NCBI RefSeq assembly: GCF_023111095.1
Contig: NZ_JALGYW010000010.1
Coordinates: 67,172-131,171, forward strand
Origin: Maribellus sp. YY47
Lineage (GTDB): Bacteria; Bacteroidota; Bacteroidia; Bacteroidales; Prolixibacteraceae
DNA: 64,000 nt
Direction: 5' to 3'
Part shown: positions 9,194 to 18,717 of the stretch, piece after piece
Layout of the letters: each line of letters opens with the position of its first letter
Numbering within the stretch: position 1 is the stretch's first letter
The notes under the pieces: generated by a model
The model's database searches: none
Told to the model about the DNA's origin: nothing
Seen by the model: only the letters and a program-made list of their open reading frames with translations
Program-made: the position numbers and the translations under genes

Positions 9194-10327
9194 TTACCTG
9201 TATCTTCTGAAAAACTGATCGAGATCGGCGCTCAGGTTATTGTAGATCGGACGAGTAAATTCAATAAAGAGATCCTGATGTGGCGGAAGAGGTAGTGCTT
9301 TATTTTTTGTGAGTGCGAACTGTTTTTCGGATAGTGCCTGTTCGTCGCCCACATAAATCGCATATTTGTTTTCCCAGGTGAACGATCCCGGAATAAGTTT
9401 ATCGCGCAGCAAGTTATTGGTATTGAAATCGATGATTCGATAACTTAAACTTCCTCCTGAAATCACTTTATCTGAGTACGTTTTTAGCTTTGCCTTGTAG
9501 GTTTTGTAGATGACCCTGGTCGTGTCTTTTGTCTCAACCTTTACTTTATTAATCAGTTCTTCTTCTTTCTCGCTGCGCACTAAATTGCCAACCGAGAAAT
9601 CGAAAAACTCCATTTGCACAATAAAATCGGGATGTTCGATTTTAAATTTTTGAGCTTGCTGCGGTGAATAAAAGTTGACTAAACTACTTTCGGGATACCT
9701 GTTGTGCAGAAATTCAAATACCTGGTTGTAAAAGAATTCGGAACTTAATTTATACGTTTTGGTTTGAACCGTAGCAGCCTCCACAATCACTCTGTAGGTG
9801 GCTATTTCTTTGGCGGTTGCCATTTCCTGCAACACATTTTGGTAGCCCGGAATTAACTGGTCTGCTCTTAAAAAGTGATTATAGGCGGTGCGTGCTGCTT
9901 CGCGGGTGTTTTGTTCCAAAAAATGAATTCCGGCCTGGTAGCGCTCTTCGGCAGCTTTCTCGTAAGCCATGCTCAGCTCCGAGGTAAAAACTGTAGGATT
10001 GGTAACAATTTTTCGGGTAGCAGGAGTGCTTCGTAATTGTTCGGATAAGCGGTTTACCTGTTGCATCACATTAATGGCCCGTTCCCATTTAAATGCCTCG
10101 TCCGACGAAAGCGCCATATCCAGCTCTTCTTGCGACCACTCCAGGGCGATGGGATAACCCTCTTTTACCACTGTTGTTGCTTTTTTGTTATCTGGATCCG
10201 ATTTTAAACGCTCAACAGCTTGTGATACCGCCTGGTAATAGTTGCCCTTTTGTAAGGCCTTTTTACCGCTGGAACACGAAAAGAAAAGAAGGGGGAGAAG
10301 TAGTAGAATCAGATTTTGCTTGTTCAT
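9194..10327 (-). CDS. Lipoprotein of unknown function
   Basis: The chosen start at 10327 gives MNKQNLILLLLPLLFFSCSS, a signal peptide with lipobox FFSC, so the mature protein is a lipoprotein. The first half has TPR-like helical repeats (GNYYQAVSQAVERLKSDPDN; EERYQAGIHFLEQNTREAARTAYNHF), the second half is beta-rich with no recognised domain. An ATG nine codons upstream (10354) is unlikely to be used because it lies inside the -7 element TATATTTG (10359-10352). I do not recognise a named family; similar TPR lipoproteins are common in Bacteroidota envelopes. Confidence 0.75.
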   Translation of the reverse strand: MNKQNLILLLLPLLFFSCSSGKKALQKGNYYQAVSQAVERLKSDPDNKKATTVVKEGYPIALEWSQEELDMALSSDEAFKWERAINVMQQVNRLSEQLRSTPATRKIVTNPTVFTSELSMAYEKAAEERYQAGIHFLEQNTREAARTAYNHFLRADQLIPGYQNVLQEMATAKEIATYRVIVEAATVQTKTYKLSSEFFYNQVFEFLHNRYPESSLVNFYSPQQAQKFKIEHPDFIVQMEFFDFSVGNLVRSEKEEELINKVKVETKDTTRVIYKTYKAKLKTYSDKVISGGSLSYRIIDFNTNNLLRDKLIPGSFTWENKYAIYVGDEQALSEKQFALTKNKALPLPPHQDLFIEFTRPIYNNLSADLDQFFRRYR

Positions 10328-10351
10328 CTTCAAGATTAAGATTTTATGCAA

Positions 10352-10359
10352 CAAATATA
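10352..10359 (-). promoter_or_regulatory. -7 promoter element of the 9194-10327 lipoprotein
   Basis: TATATTTG on the minus strand is a full match to TAnnTTTG, 24 bp before the ATG at 10327. No clear -33 element is seen at the right distance. Confidence 0.45.
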
Positions 10360-10750
10360 AACTTTTAAGCTTCTTTGAAAGAAATTTATTTCATATTCTG
10401 ATACTCATTCTGCATTTGGTTTTATTGAAAGCCAAGCAGATTTTATCCGGCTTAGTCATTCACAATCCCATCCTGAGTAAATTAAAGATGAAATATTTCA
10501 TTTTTCAATATGATGATTAATTTGACTCTGACAGAGTTATTGATCAATAACCTGGTGCGAAGCGCCGAATTATGTTTCAAGCTCACATTACGCCTGACGA
10601 AGAGTGGTGTTTCATGAAAGTTCGTGTTTCCGGATGAATGAAAACGGGCAACATTTAATTTAGCGATATAAAAGTCGTGAACAAGAAGAAAGTTGGTATG
10701 TGAGATCGATTTCTTTGTTTTTGGGAATTGCTCGGAAAAATAAAATCGCC
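10360..10750. other. Intergenic region without recognised features
   Basis: About 390 bp lie between the lipoprotein promoter and the end of the sirtuin gene. I see no ORF with family resemblance, no tRNA and no clear terminator. Confidence 0.4.
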
Positions 10751-11494
10751 TTAGAGGTAAAGCATTTCTCCAATCGCTGTCATTATCTCCGCAGCGTCGC
10801 CCAGCAGAAAAATATCAGTGATTTCGCGGGTGAAGTGTGTTTCCTCGATGTTGATCTCGATAATGGTTGCTCCGTGCTCTTTTGCCTTAACCGGAATTTC
10901 CGCTGCCGGAAGCACTTCTGCATTGGTTCCGATGATCAGAAAAACATCTGCTTTTGCGGCTTCTTCAAACGATCGCTTTTTCGCAAATGCAGGTATGGGC
11001 TCGTTGAAAAAAACAATATCAGGTTTGAGAATGCCCTTGCAAACAAAACAGGTTGGTGGAAGAAAATTCAGATCGGCGAAACTCATGTCGTATTCGGTAC
11101 TGCAGGCCGTACAAACCAGTTGCGTGTAGGTTCCGTGTATTTCGTATACATGTTTGCTCCCGGCTTTCTGATGCAAATGATCGATATTCTGCGTGATGAT
11201 CGATTCGAGATAGGAACGCTGCTGCATATGCGCCAAAACCTTGTGTGCTTCGTTCGGAAGAGCGTCTCCCAGTTTGTCGTAAAATATTTCCTTGATCTTT
11301 AGCCAGCTTTGCAAGGGCTTTTTTTTGAAAAATCCGATTTCCAGAAAAATGGGATCGGTGGTATTCCAAAGCCCGTTTTCACCCCGAAAAGGCGGTATTC
11401 CACTCGGTACCGAAATGCCTGCGCCCGTAAATGCCACTGCATACCTGGCTTTCCGAATGATCTCGGCCGCCTGTTTCACTTTTTCAATATCCAT
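10751..11494 (-). CDS. Sirtuin (NAD-dependent protein deacylase, Sir2/CobB family)
   Basis: The 247-residue protein has the Sir2 signatures in order: GAGIS at 24-28 with SGIPPFRG, QNIDHLH at 102-108, the catalytic His120 in HG, and a zinc site of Cys128, Cys131, Cys149 and Cys152. Sirtuins remove acyl groups from lysine using NAD+. Two usual motifs differ: FFNEP where FGE is typical (about 162-166), and GTNAEV where GTSL/GTSxxV is typical (189-194). It starts 36 bp after the stop of the Pat-like acetyltransferase gene on the same strand, which suggests that the two are co-transcribed and act as an acetylation/deacetylation pair on acetyl-CoA synthetase (15249-17171). Confidence 0.9.
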   Translation of the reverse strand: MDIEKVKQAAEIIRKARYAVAFTGAGISVPSGIPPFRGENGLWNTTDPIFLEIGFFKKKPLQSWLKIKEIFYDKLGDALPNEAHKVLAHMQQRSYLESIITQNIDHLHQKAGSKHVYEIHGTYTQLVCTACSTEYDMSFADLNFLPPTCFVCKGILKPDIVFFNEPIPAFAKKRSFEEAAKADVFLIIGTNAEVLPAAEIPVKAKEHGATIIEINIEETHFTREITDIFLLGDAAEIMTAIGEMLYL

Positions 11495-11530
11495 ATTGTT
11501 GTTTCCCGTGTTCCTATTACAAACCGGGTT

Positions 11531-14236
11531 TTAACTAATTTGTTCCTCTTCTTCCAGATTTTTACTTACCGATACGGTAGTGTCTTCGTTAAAGCGAATC
11601 TTAAAATTCAGTTTCCGGAATACAGAGATCATCGGTTTATTGTCGCGGGTGGTTTCGGCAACCAGTTTTTTAATTCCCCGACCTTTGGCAACGTTCAGAC
11701 AATATTTGGTGAGCGTATATCCCAGCTCTTTCTTTTGCCATGCATCGGTAATTAAAATGGCGTATTCCATAATTTCCACGTCGGGATCAGCAATCAAGCG
11801 GCCAACACCGATAATTTCTTTTGTGCCGTCTTCTTTTTCGTGTTCGGCAACAATGGCAATTTCACGGTCGTAATCGATGAAACAAAACTGCGAGGCAACT
11901 TCGTGCGAGTCAAAATAAAAATCATATCGGAAACGGTGATAAATCGATTCTTTCGAGCAACTTCCGAGCAAAACCAGCCACATGGGTTCGTCTTCCGGAC
12001 GAATGGGGCGCAACAACACCGGAGTGTCGTCTTTTAGTTTGCATTCGCAGATTAAACTTTCGGGATAAGGGCGTAAAACGAGATGAGAATATTCTTTTAC
12101 CGGAGTTTTCAAGATTTCTTCGTCTACTACTATCCGGGCATCCAGCGCAATAACATCGGTTGGCGTTACAATCAGCGGGTTGATGTCCAGTTCTTCTATT
12201 TCGGGATAATCAGCGGCCAGGTACGACATGCGAATCAGCACTTCAATCAGCTTGTCGATATTTTTCGGACTGTCGCCACGCCAGCCTTTTAGCAAGGGGT
12301 AAATTTTGAGTGAGCGAAGCATCTGCCGGGCCAAATGCTCGTTTAGCGGCGGAAATTCCAGCCTTTTGTCTTTAAATAATTCAGCGGTGGTGCCACCCAT
12401 TCCCACCAGCATAACCGTACCAAAAATCGGATCTTTTTTGGTGCCCAGGATCAATTCAATTCCGTCTTTGGTATCTACCATCCGTTGAACGGTAACTCCT
12501 TCGATTTTGGCATCAGGCCTTTTTTCGGCAGCTGTTTTTATCATATTGCGGAAAGTGGCCCGCACCATGTCTTCATTTTTGATGTTAAGCGCAACGCCTC
12601 CAACATCCGATTTGTGGGTTATATCAGGCGAATAAATTTTCAAAACCACGGGGTAACCTTTTTGTTCTGCAATCAGAACTGCTTCGTCTTCGCTTGCTGC
12701 GGGAGTGGGGTGGGTGGTGTCAATACCGTAGTCGTTGACCAGCATTTTAGAGTCGTCCTCGTTCAGTATTTTTGCTTTCGGGAAAACATCACTCAGGTAC
12801 TTTTTACGGAGTTCGTTCCGGTCGTATTGAAACGAAACGGGAACTTCGCGTGGTGTTTCATACAATATTTGCTGGTTTTCGGAATATTCCGAAAGGGTCA
12901 TAAAGGCACGGATCGCCTGCTCGGGTGTTCCGTAGCTCGAAATTCCGGCCTGGTTGAAAATTTGAATACCGTCGCGCATGGCAGTTCCCCCAAGCCACCC
13001 GGCCATAATTGATTTGGTGGTTTTAACCGACATTTCGGCAATGGCTTTGGCCGTTGCTGTCGGATCGGTCATTGCCTGTGGAGTAAGCAAAACCAAAACT
13101 GCGTCGACTTTTGAATCCTCCAAAACAATTTCGGTTGCTCTGGCAAAGCGTTCAGGTGTTGCATCTCCCAAAACATCCACCGGGTTACCGTGCGACCAGA
13201 AAGGAGGCAGGTAATCGTTTAGTTTTTGCATGGTTTCATCTGATAGGTTGACCAGTTTTCCTCCCATGGATATCAGCGAGTCGGTGGCCATTACACCCGG
13301 TCCGCCCGCATTGGTAATAATGGCCAGCCGGTTACCTTTGGGAATACGTTTTCTACCCACCAGGTCGGTAAAATCGAAGATGTTTCCAAAGTCAAAAACA
13401 CGGGCTAAACCTGCACGCCGAAACACGGCATCGTATATCGAATCTTCGGAAGCCATGGCGCCGGTGTGTGAGGCTGCAGCTGCCGCCGATTCCGGGAAAC
13501 GTCCGGATTTATAGACGATGATTGGTTTTTCGCGTGAGAAGGCCCTGGCCGCCGACATAAAGGTTCGCGCATCGGAAATCGACTCTACATAAAGTACGAT
13601 GGATTTGGTATTCGGATCCTGTCCAAAATAGTCGATAAGATCGCCAAAACTTACATCCATGGAATTCCCGATCGACACAAAATTGGAAAAGCCGATATTC
13701 GATTCGTAAGCCCAGTCGAGCACCGATGTGCACAAGGCTCCCGATTGCGAAATAAAAGCCACATGACCTTTCTTTGGCATTCCGGCGGCAAAACTTACAT
13801 TCATATTTAATCCCGGCACGAGTATTCCAAGACAGTTTGGGCCAATAATGCGCATATCGGGAAATTTGGCCTTTTCGGCTTTTACCTGCGCTTCCAGTTT
13901 TTTGCCTTCATCTCCCGATTCTTTAAATCCGGCCGACATAATGATTAATCCGTGAATGCCCGCTTCACCACATTCTCTCACCAGGTTCGGAACCCATTGT
14001 GCCGCCGTCATAATAACTGCCAGGTCGGGTGTTTTCGGAAGGCTTTTCACATCGGGGTAGCAGGGAATGCCAAATACCGCCTCTCGTTTTGGATTTACCG
14101 GGTAAACCACCCCGTTAAATCCGCCGCCCACCAGGTTGCGAAGGGTAATTCCTCCAACACTGTCGGGATTATTGGAAACTCCGATTAAGGCAATTCTTTT
14201 GGGTTTGAAAATGCTGTCGAGTTTTTTGATGGCCAT
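11531..14236 (-). CDS. Pat-like fusion: ADP-forming acyl-CoA synthetase domains plus C-terminal GNAT acetyltransferase
   Basis: This 901-residue protein begins with a CoA-binding Rossmann domain (FKPKRIALIGVS, 10-21), followed by flavodoxin-like ligase domains with IGPNCLGI (131-138) and ISQSGAL, an ATP-grasp domain (about 495-700, YPVVLKIYSPDITHKSDVGG) and a GNAT domain (about 735-890). This is the layout of the protein lysine acetyltransferase Pat/PatZ, which acetylates and silences acetyl-CoA synthetase. The phospho-carrier histidine of true ADP-forming acetyl-CoA synthetases is kept (SHTGA, His257), so synthetase activity is possible. The GNAT acetyl-CoA loop reads QKKELG where Q/RxxGxG/A is usual. 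It lies directly upstream of the sirtuin gene and downstream of acs-satP. Whether it is a regulator, an enzyme or both is open. Confidence 0.82.
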   Translation of the reverse strand: MAIKKLDSIFKPKRIALIGVSNNPDSVGGITLRNLVGGGFNGVVYPVNPKREAVFGIPCYPDVKSLPKTPDLAVIMTAAQWVPNLVRECGEAGIHGLIIMSAGFKESGDEGKKLEAQVKAEKAKFPDMRIIGPNCLGILVPGLNMNVSFAAGMPKKGHVAFISQSGALCTSVLDWAYESNIGFSNFVSIGNSMDVSFGDLIDYFGQDPNTKSIVLYVESISDARTFMSAARAFSREKPIIVYKSGRFPESAAAAASHTGAMASEDSIYDAVFRRAGLARVFDFGNIFDFTDLVGRKRIPKGNRLAIITNAGGPGVMATDSLISMGGKLVNLSDETMQKLNDYLPPFWSHGNPVDVLGDATPERFARATEIVLEDSKVDAVLVLLTPQAMTDPTATAKAIAEMSVKTTKSIMAGWLGGTAMRDGIQIFNQAGISSYGTPEQAIRAFMTLSEYSENQQILYETPREVPVSFQYDRNELRKKYLSDVFPKAKILNEDDSKMLVNDYGIDTTHPTPAASEDEAVLIAEQKGYPVVLKIYSPDITHKSDVGGVALNIKNEDMVRATFRNMIKTAAEKRPDAKIEGVTVQRMVDTKDGIELILGTKKDPIFGTVMLVGMGGTTAELFKDKRLEFPPLNEHLARQMLRSLKIYPLLKGWRGDSPKNIDKLIEVLIRMSYLAADYPEIEELDINPLIVTPTDVIALDARIVVDEEILKTPVKEYSHLVLRPYPESLICECKLKDDTPVLLRPIRPEDEPMWLVLLGSCSKESIYHRFRYDFYFDSHEVASQFCFIDYDREIAIVAEHEKEDGTKEIIGVGRLIADPDVEIMEYAILITDAWQKKELGYTLTKYCLNVAKGRGIKKLVAETTRDNKPMISVFRKLNFKIRFNEDTTVSVSKNLEEEEQIS

Positions 14237-14636
14237 GGTTGTTCGTTTTTGGTTGTAGTGATTTGTCTTTCACTTGATTTTTGCGCTGAAAACGTTTGGT
14301 TATTCATTGCTATAAATTTCACGAAAAAAAATCATCTTAGAAAATTCGCAGAATTTATTCCAATTTCTGATTTTGTTGATATAATGTTTTGTGATACAGT
14401 GATTTAGTTTATTGTTTCTTTTGGGCATGCTTAAAATGATGTTAAAAAACAACCTTGCGAATTGGTGTTTTAGAACATCTGTTTACCTAACGGAAGGCAA
14501 ATGTATCCGAAAAGCCCTTTAGACAAGTGACTGCCGGGATTCGATACGATTTAAACGATGCTAGACAGATATGGAGTGAAAAAGCAAAGGATGCCCGGCT
14601 TAAGCAAGACATCCTTTAATGCGATTTTAATTTAAA
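14237..14636. other. 400-bp region between satP and the Pat-like gene
   Basis: It contains the terminator hairpin behind satP (14586-14617) and, by position, must hold the promoter of the Pat-like gene. I found no clean TAnnTTTG element and no ORF of interest. Confidence 0.4.
14586..14617 (-). terminator. Terminator-like hairpin after acs-satP
   Basis: Read on the minus strand, AAAGGATG and CATCCTTT form an 8-bp stem around a loop that itself contains the palindrome GCTTAAGC, followed by GCTTTTTC. It begins about 20 nt after the satP stop. It would make pat-sirtuin a separate transcription unit from acs-satP. Confidence 0.6.
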
Positions 14637-15200
14637 TTATTTTCTATCGCAGATGGGTAGTATTGTTTTTCCCTGTGTTTCGTTTATTACTTCTGCCATG
14701 GCGAGGTAGATTGCTGATAATCCGCAAACAATACCTTCAAATCCGGCTATTTTTCCGATCAAGGCAGATCCCGACCAATCACGAATCGCCAAAAGGAAAA
14801 ATAAAATCCACAACGACAGAAAAATAAACTGTAGCACTCGGTTGTTCCCAAAAGTACCCAACCACATCATAAATGTAAATATGCCCCACATAAACAGGTA
14901 CCATCCCATAAATCCGGAAGGCGGACTTTCAAGCCATCCCATTTTCGGGAATACGATAAGAAATACCAGTGTAAGCCAGAAAAGTCCATAGGAAGTAAAA
15001 GCCGTGGTTCCAAAAGTATTCCCTTTGCGGAACTCCATAATACCGGCGATAATTTGTCCTATGCCTCCGTAAAAAACACCCATAGCGAGAATCATCGAGC
15101 CAAGCGGGAAGAAGCCTGCGTTATGGATATTTAGCAGAACAGTAGTCATACCGAAGCCCATCAAGCCCAGAGGAGCCGGATTGGATAGTTTGTTTTCCAT
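14637..15200 (-). CDS. satP: Acetate/succinate transporter, SatP/YaaH (GPR1/FUN34) family
   Basis: The 187-residue membrane protein has six predicted helices and the family signature NPAPLGL at residues 7-13. Members are small-carboxylate channels or proton symporters in the inner membrane, mainly for acetate. The gene starts 48 bp after the acetyl-CoA synthetase stop on the same strand, which supports acetate uptake as its role. A hairpin terminator follows it. Confidence 0.88.
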   Translation of the reverse strand: MENKLSNPAPLGLMGFGMTTVLLNIHNAGFFPLGSMILAMGVFYGGIGQIIAGIMEFRKGNTFGTTAFTSYGLFWLTLVFLIVFPKMGWLESPPSGFMGWYLFMWGIFTFMMWLGTFGNNRVLQFIFLSLWILFFLLAIRDWSGSALIGKIAGFEGIVCGLSAIYLAMAEVINETQGKTILPICDRK

Positions 15201-15248
15201 TTTTACAGTTTTAAGGTTTTTTAATGCCGTTTTTGTTTTTATACTGAA

Positions 15249-17171
15249 TTACCGTTTTACGGCTACTTTTGCTCCGTCGATAATCGCGTCAACTACTCCC
15301 GGGTCGAGAAGTGTTGAGGTATCGCCAAGATTGGTCGCATCACCTTCGCCGATCTTTCGAAGTATTCTTCGCATGATCTTTCCGGATCGGGTTTTAGGAA
15401 GGCCGCTAACAATCTGAATTTTATCGGGTTTGGCGATCGGTCCGATAAATTTGTTGACCGTCGCACGGATTTCATCTTCGATAGAAGCCATCTCTGCATC
15501 TGTCATATCTTCACAAATGACGTAGGCATAAATCCCTGAACCTTTTATTTCGTGCGGGTAACCTACCACAGCAGATTCAATTACTTTGGGATGCTGATTA
15601 ATGGCGTCTTCCACTTCGGCAGTACCAATCCGGTGCCCCGAAACGTTGATCACGTCGTCGATGCGGCCAATAATACGGTAATAACCTTCTTCGTCACGTT
15701 TGGCGCCGTCTCCGGTGAGGTAATATCCCGGGAACGAAGAAAAATAGGTTTGGTAGCAGCGTTGGTGATCCCCCCAGGTTGTGCGAAGCATTCCCGGCCA
15801 GGGGTGTTTGATACACAGAATTCCTTCCACGCTGTTTCCTTTTAGCTCATTTCCTTCATGATCGAGCAAAACAGGATGAATCCCCGGCAACGGCAAAGTG
15901 GCCAGAGATGGTTTGGTTGGCGTAATTCCGGCCAGGGGAGAAATCATGATTCCCCCGGTTTCCGTTTGCCACCAGGTATCTACTATCGGGCATTTCCCTT
16001 TGCCTACCAAATCGTGGTACCAGCGCCAGGCTTCTTCATTAATCGGTTCTCCCACGGTTCCAAGCACTTTCAGCGAGCTCAGGTCGTGTTTGGTGACCCA
16101 TGCATCACCTTGTGCCACTAAGGCACGAATGGCGGTAGGTGCGGTATAAAACTGGGTGATTTTGTATTTATCTACCACATCCCAGAAACGTCCGGCATCG
16201 GGCCAGGTCGGAACTCCTTCAAACATCACCGAAGTAGCCCCGGCCAGCAGGGGGCCGTAAACAATGTACGAGTGTCCGGTTACCCACCCAATATCGGCGG
16301 TGCACCAGTAAATGTCGCTGTCGGAGTATTGAAATACGTTTTTAAAGGTATACTCGGTGTAAACCATGTATCCTCCGGTTGTGTGAACCACTCCTTTGGG
16401 TTTTCCCGTCGATCCCGAAGTATAAAGAATAAAAAGCACATCTTCAGCATCCATGGTTTCAGCTTTGTTGTCCGTTGAAACGTCTTTGATGAGATCGTGC
16501 CACCAGATATCGCGTCCGTCTTCCCAGTCAACTTTTTCGCCGGTTCTTTTGAATACCACTGAATATTTTACTGATGGACATTTTTCAATGGCTTCGTCAA
16601 CAATGCTTTTTAGCGGGATGGATTTTGCACCTCGGAATCCTCCGTCGGAGGTGATAACCACCGAAGCCTCGGCGTCAATTACCCTGTCGGCAAGCGCAGT
16701 GGCCGAAAAACCTGCAAAAACGATGGAGTGAATCGCTCCAATTCGGGCGCAGGCCAGCATGGCTATGGCCAGTTCCGGAATCATCGGAAGATACAAAGCC
16801 ACGCGGTCTCCTTTCTTGACCCCCAGCTTTTTCAGTCCGTTGGCAAATTGTTTTACTTTTTCGAAAAGCTCACCGTAGGTAAGTTTAACTTCCTGTTCTG
16901 TAGGGTCGTTGGGTTCCCAGATAATGGCTACCTGGTCTTTACGGGTAAACAGGTTACGTTCAAAAATATTCTCGGTAATGTTCAGTTTCCCGTTTACAAA
17001 CCAGTTTACATCGGGAGATCCTTCGCCTTCAAATTTGTATTGAAGTACCTGGTCCCACTTTTTTTGCCAGTAGTGGCTTTCTGCAATGTTTCCCCAAAAC
17101 GTATCCGGATCGGCAATGCTTTCCTGGTACTTCCGGAAGTATTCTGCTAAGCTTGAGATTTTATTTACCAT
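15249..17171 (-). CDS. acs: Acetyl-CoA synthetase (AMP-forming)
   Basis: This 640-residue protein has the full length and motifs of Acs: an N-terminal ACAS domain ([16 protein letters not shown]), the P-loop-like [11 protein letters not shown], the EPINEEAW and [10 protein letters not shown] motifs, TGDGA, and the C-terminal PKTRSGK with the catalytic Lys598. It turns acetate, ATP and CoA into acetyl-CoA in the cytoplasm. Lys598 is the residue that Pat-type enzymes acetylate and sirtuins deacetylate, and both kinds of enzyme are encoded just downstream. The operon with satP suits growth on low acetate. A palindrome at 17289-17306 upstream is a possible regulator site. Confidence 0.95.
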   Translation of the reverse strand: MVNKISSLAEYFRKYQESIADPDTFWGNIAESHYWQKKWDQVLQYKFEGEGSPDVNWFVNGKLNITENIFERNLFTRKDQVAIIWEPNDPTEQEVKLTYGELFEKVKQFANGLKKLGVKKGDRVALYLPMIPELAIAMLACARIGAIHSIVFAGFSATALADRVIDAEASVVITSDGGFRGAKSIPLKSIVDEAIEKCPSVKYSVVFKRTGEKVDWEDGRDIWWHDLIKDVSTDNKAETMDAEDVLFILYTSGSTGKPKGVVHTTGGYMVYTEYTFKNVFQYSDSDIYWCTADIGWVTGHSYIVYGPLLAGATSVMFEGVPTWPDAGRFWDVVDKYKITQFYTAPTAIRALVAQGDAWVTKHDLSSLKVLGTVGEPINEEAWRWYHDLVGKGKCPIVDTWWQTETGGIMISPLAGITPTKPSLATLPLPGIHPVLLDHEGNELKGNSVEGILCIKHPWPGMLRTTWGDHQRCYQTYFSSFPGYYLTGDGAKRDEEGYYRIIGRIDDVINVSGHRIGTAEVEDAINQHPKVIESAVVGYPHEIKGSGIYAYVICEDMTDAEMASIEDEIRATVNKFIGPIAKPDKIQIVSGLPKTRSGKIMRRILRKIGEGDATNLGDTSTLLDPGVVDAIIDGAKVAVKR

Positions 17172-17813
17172 AGCTATAATTTGTAAATTTTAATGATTTA
17201 ATAGATGGATGAATTCTTTGCATAAACATTACAGTTTACGGGCAGCAAAGTTCACAGATAATTTTTTGTAGATATCGAACGATAAACGGTCCTTGTTGAC
17301 AAGAACGTCATCATCCGATTTTTCGAAGAGTGCAGAAAAAAGTCGGTATGGCTGATTAAATCGAATCAAGTTGAAAAGGTTTCAGTTACAACTTTTTTGT
17401 TATGGTTATTCAAGTTAGCATAAAAATGCCTTTGATGAAAGTATCAGAGTATATTATAAAACAGCTGTTTGTTTTTGAACAATATATAGGGGTGAATTTG
17501 TTATCACTTGATTTTTCTGCTCCTTACTATCGTAATTTTTTCGAATGAATGGGGTAATTGTTCTTTATTAACAGGTATTGTAAGCTGAAAAAGGCGCTAA
17601 TTGCTTTTTTCTTGTTTAAAATTTTTTGACCTCAAAATGATCTAAAATATAACCAGAATTGAGGGATTTATTTTAATGTTTTGCCGAGCAGAGATTTGAA
17701 GTATCCATTTGTAAGCTGAAAAAATCTGATGATGGTATAAAACATATAAATGAATGAGAAATACAGCGCTTTGTCTCAGTGATTTGCCTTAATTTCATAT
17801 CAAAATTGAGAAC
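17172..17813. other. 642-bp divergent control region between acs and the ptb-buk pair
   Basis: The region contains an 18-bp imperfect palindrome (17289-17306) and, between it and acs, GAACTTTG on the minus strand (17253-17246), one mismatch from TAnnTTTG. No ORF with family resemblance is present. Promoters for both directions must lie here; the ptb-side promoter is not clear. Confidence 0.45.
17289..17306. promoter_or_regulatory. Candidate operator upstream of acs
   Basis: GTCCTTGTTGACAAGAAC is palindromic apart from one mismatched pair and the central G/T pair. It lies about 36-53 bp upstream of the weak -7 element of acs, a position where an activator or repressor often binds. The regulator is not in the window as far as I can tell. 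Confidence 0.35.
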
Positions 17814-18716
17814 ATGCAGATACGTAATTTTGAAGATCTGATCAGTGCCGTTCAGAAACAGACCGCCAGACGGGTGGTGGCTGTTAACGGTATCGACGAA
17901 AACACGCTTGAAGCGATGCAGGATGCTGTACAACTGGGATTTGTGAAACCTATAGTTACCGGAGATCGCGAAACCATCGAGAAGTCTTGCTCCAAGCTGG
18001 GGATCGATATCAGTTCGTACGAAATTATTCACGCTTCGGATTTGGAAGAAGCGACCGACAAGGCAGTAGAGTTGATCCACGAGGGGAAAGCGGATATTCT
18101 GATGAAGGGATTGATTCCGACCGATAAATTTATGCGGGTATTGTTGCGAAAGGAATACAACCTGATTCCCTCAAAAGGAACGCTGAGTCATATTGCCGTG
18201 GTTTCCAACCCAAACTACCACAAGCTCTTGTTGTTTAGCGATGCTGCCGTGTTGCCGTACCCCGATCTGAAACAGAAACTTTTAATTACTGATTACCTGA
18301 TATGTGCAGCCCGGGCCATGGGAATCGATAGACCCAAAGTAGCTGTTATTGCTCCAACCGAGCAAATTATCATTTCTATTCCGTCGTGTATGGATGGCGC
18401 TACCATTGCAAAAATGTCGGAACACGGGCAGATCGAACACGGCATGGTTGACGGTCCCATGGCGCTCGACGTGGCCATTAATAGTGACGCAGCTGCCATA
18501 AAAGGCTTTACTTCGCCGGTGGCGGGTGATGCCGATTGCTTGTTGTTCCCGAACATTGATGCTGCCAATGTATTTTACAAAACCAATTCGAAACTGGCCA
18601 AAGCCGAAATGTCGGGAATTATTGCCGGAGCTAAGGTGCCGGTTGTCGTTTCGTCGCGGGGCGATAGTAGAAAAACCAAGTTAAACTCTGTTGCTCTGGC
18701 ATCTTTAATAAGTTAG
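17814..18716 (+). CDS. ptb: Phosphate butyryltransferase/acetyltransferase family
   Basis: The 300-residue protein belongs to the PTA_PTB family and has the short Ptb length, not the ~330+ of Pta. Typical stretches are ADILMKGLIPTDKFMRVLL, KGTLSHIAVV, VAVIAPTEQI and DGPMALDVAI. It exchanges the CoA of butyryl-CoA (or a branched acyl-CoA) for phosphate. It is separated from the butyrate kinase gene by one base, so the pair works as acyl-CoA to acyl-phosphate to acid plus ATP, or the reverse for activation of fatty acids. The exact acyl chain is not readable from sequence. Confidence 0.88.
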   Translation: MQIRNFEDLISAVQKQTARRVVAVNGIDENTLEAMQDAVQLGFVKPIVTGDRETIEKSCSKLGIDISSYEIIHASDLEEATDKAVELIHEGKADILMKGLIPTDKFMRVLLRKEYNLIPSKGTLSHIAVVSNPNYHKLLLFSDAAVLPYPDLKQKLLITDYLICAARAMGIDRPKVAVIAPTEQIIISIPSCMDGATIAKMSEHGQIEHGMVDGPMALDVAINSDAAAIKGFTSPVAGDADCLLFPNIDAANVFYKTNSKLAKAEMSGIIAGAKVPVVVSSRGDSRKTKLNSVALASLIS

Positions 18717-18717
18717 A

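Noticed and set aside
10700-11302. Plus-strand ORF of 200 residues
   Set aside because: It is antisense to the sirtuin gene, which has all family motifs.
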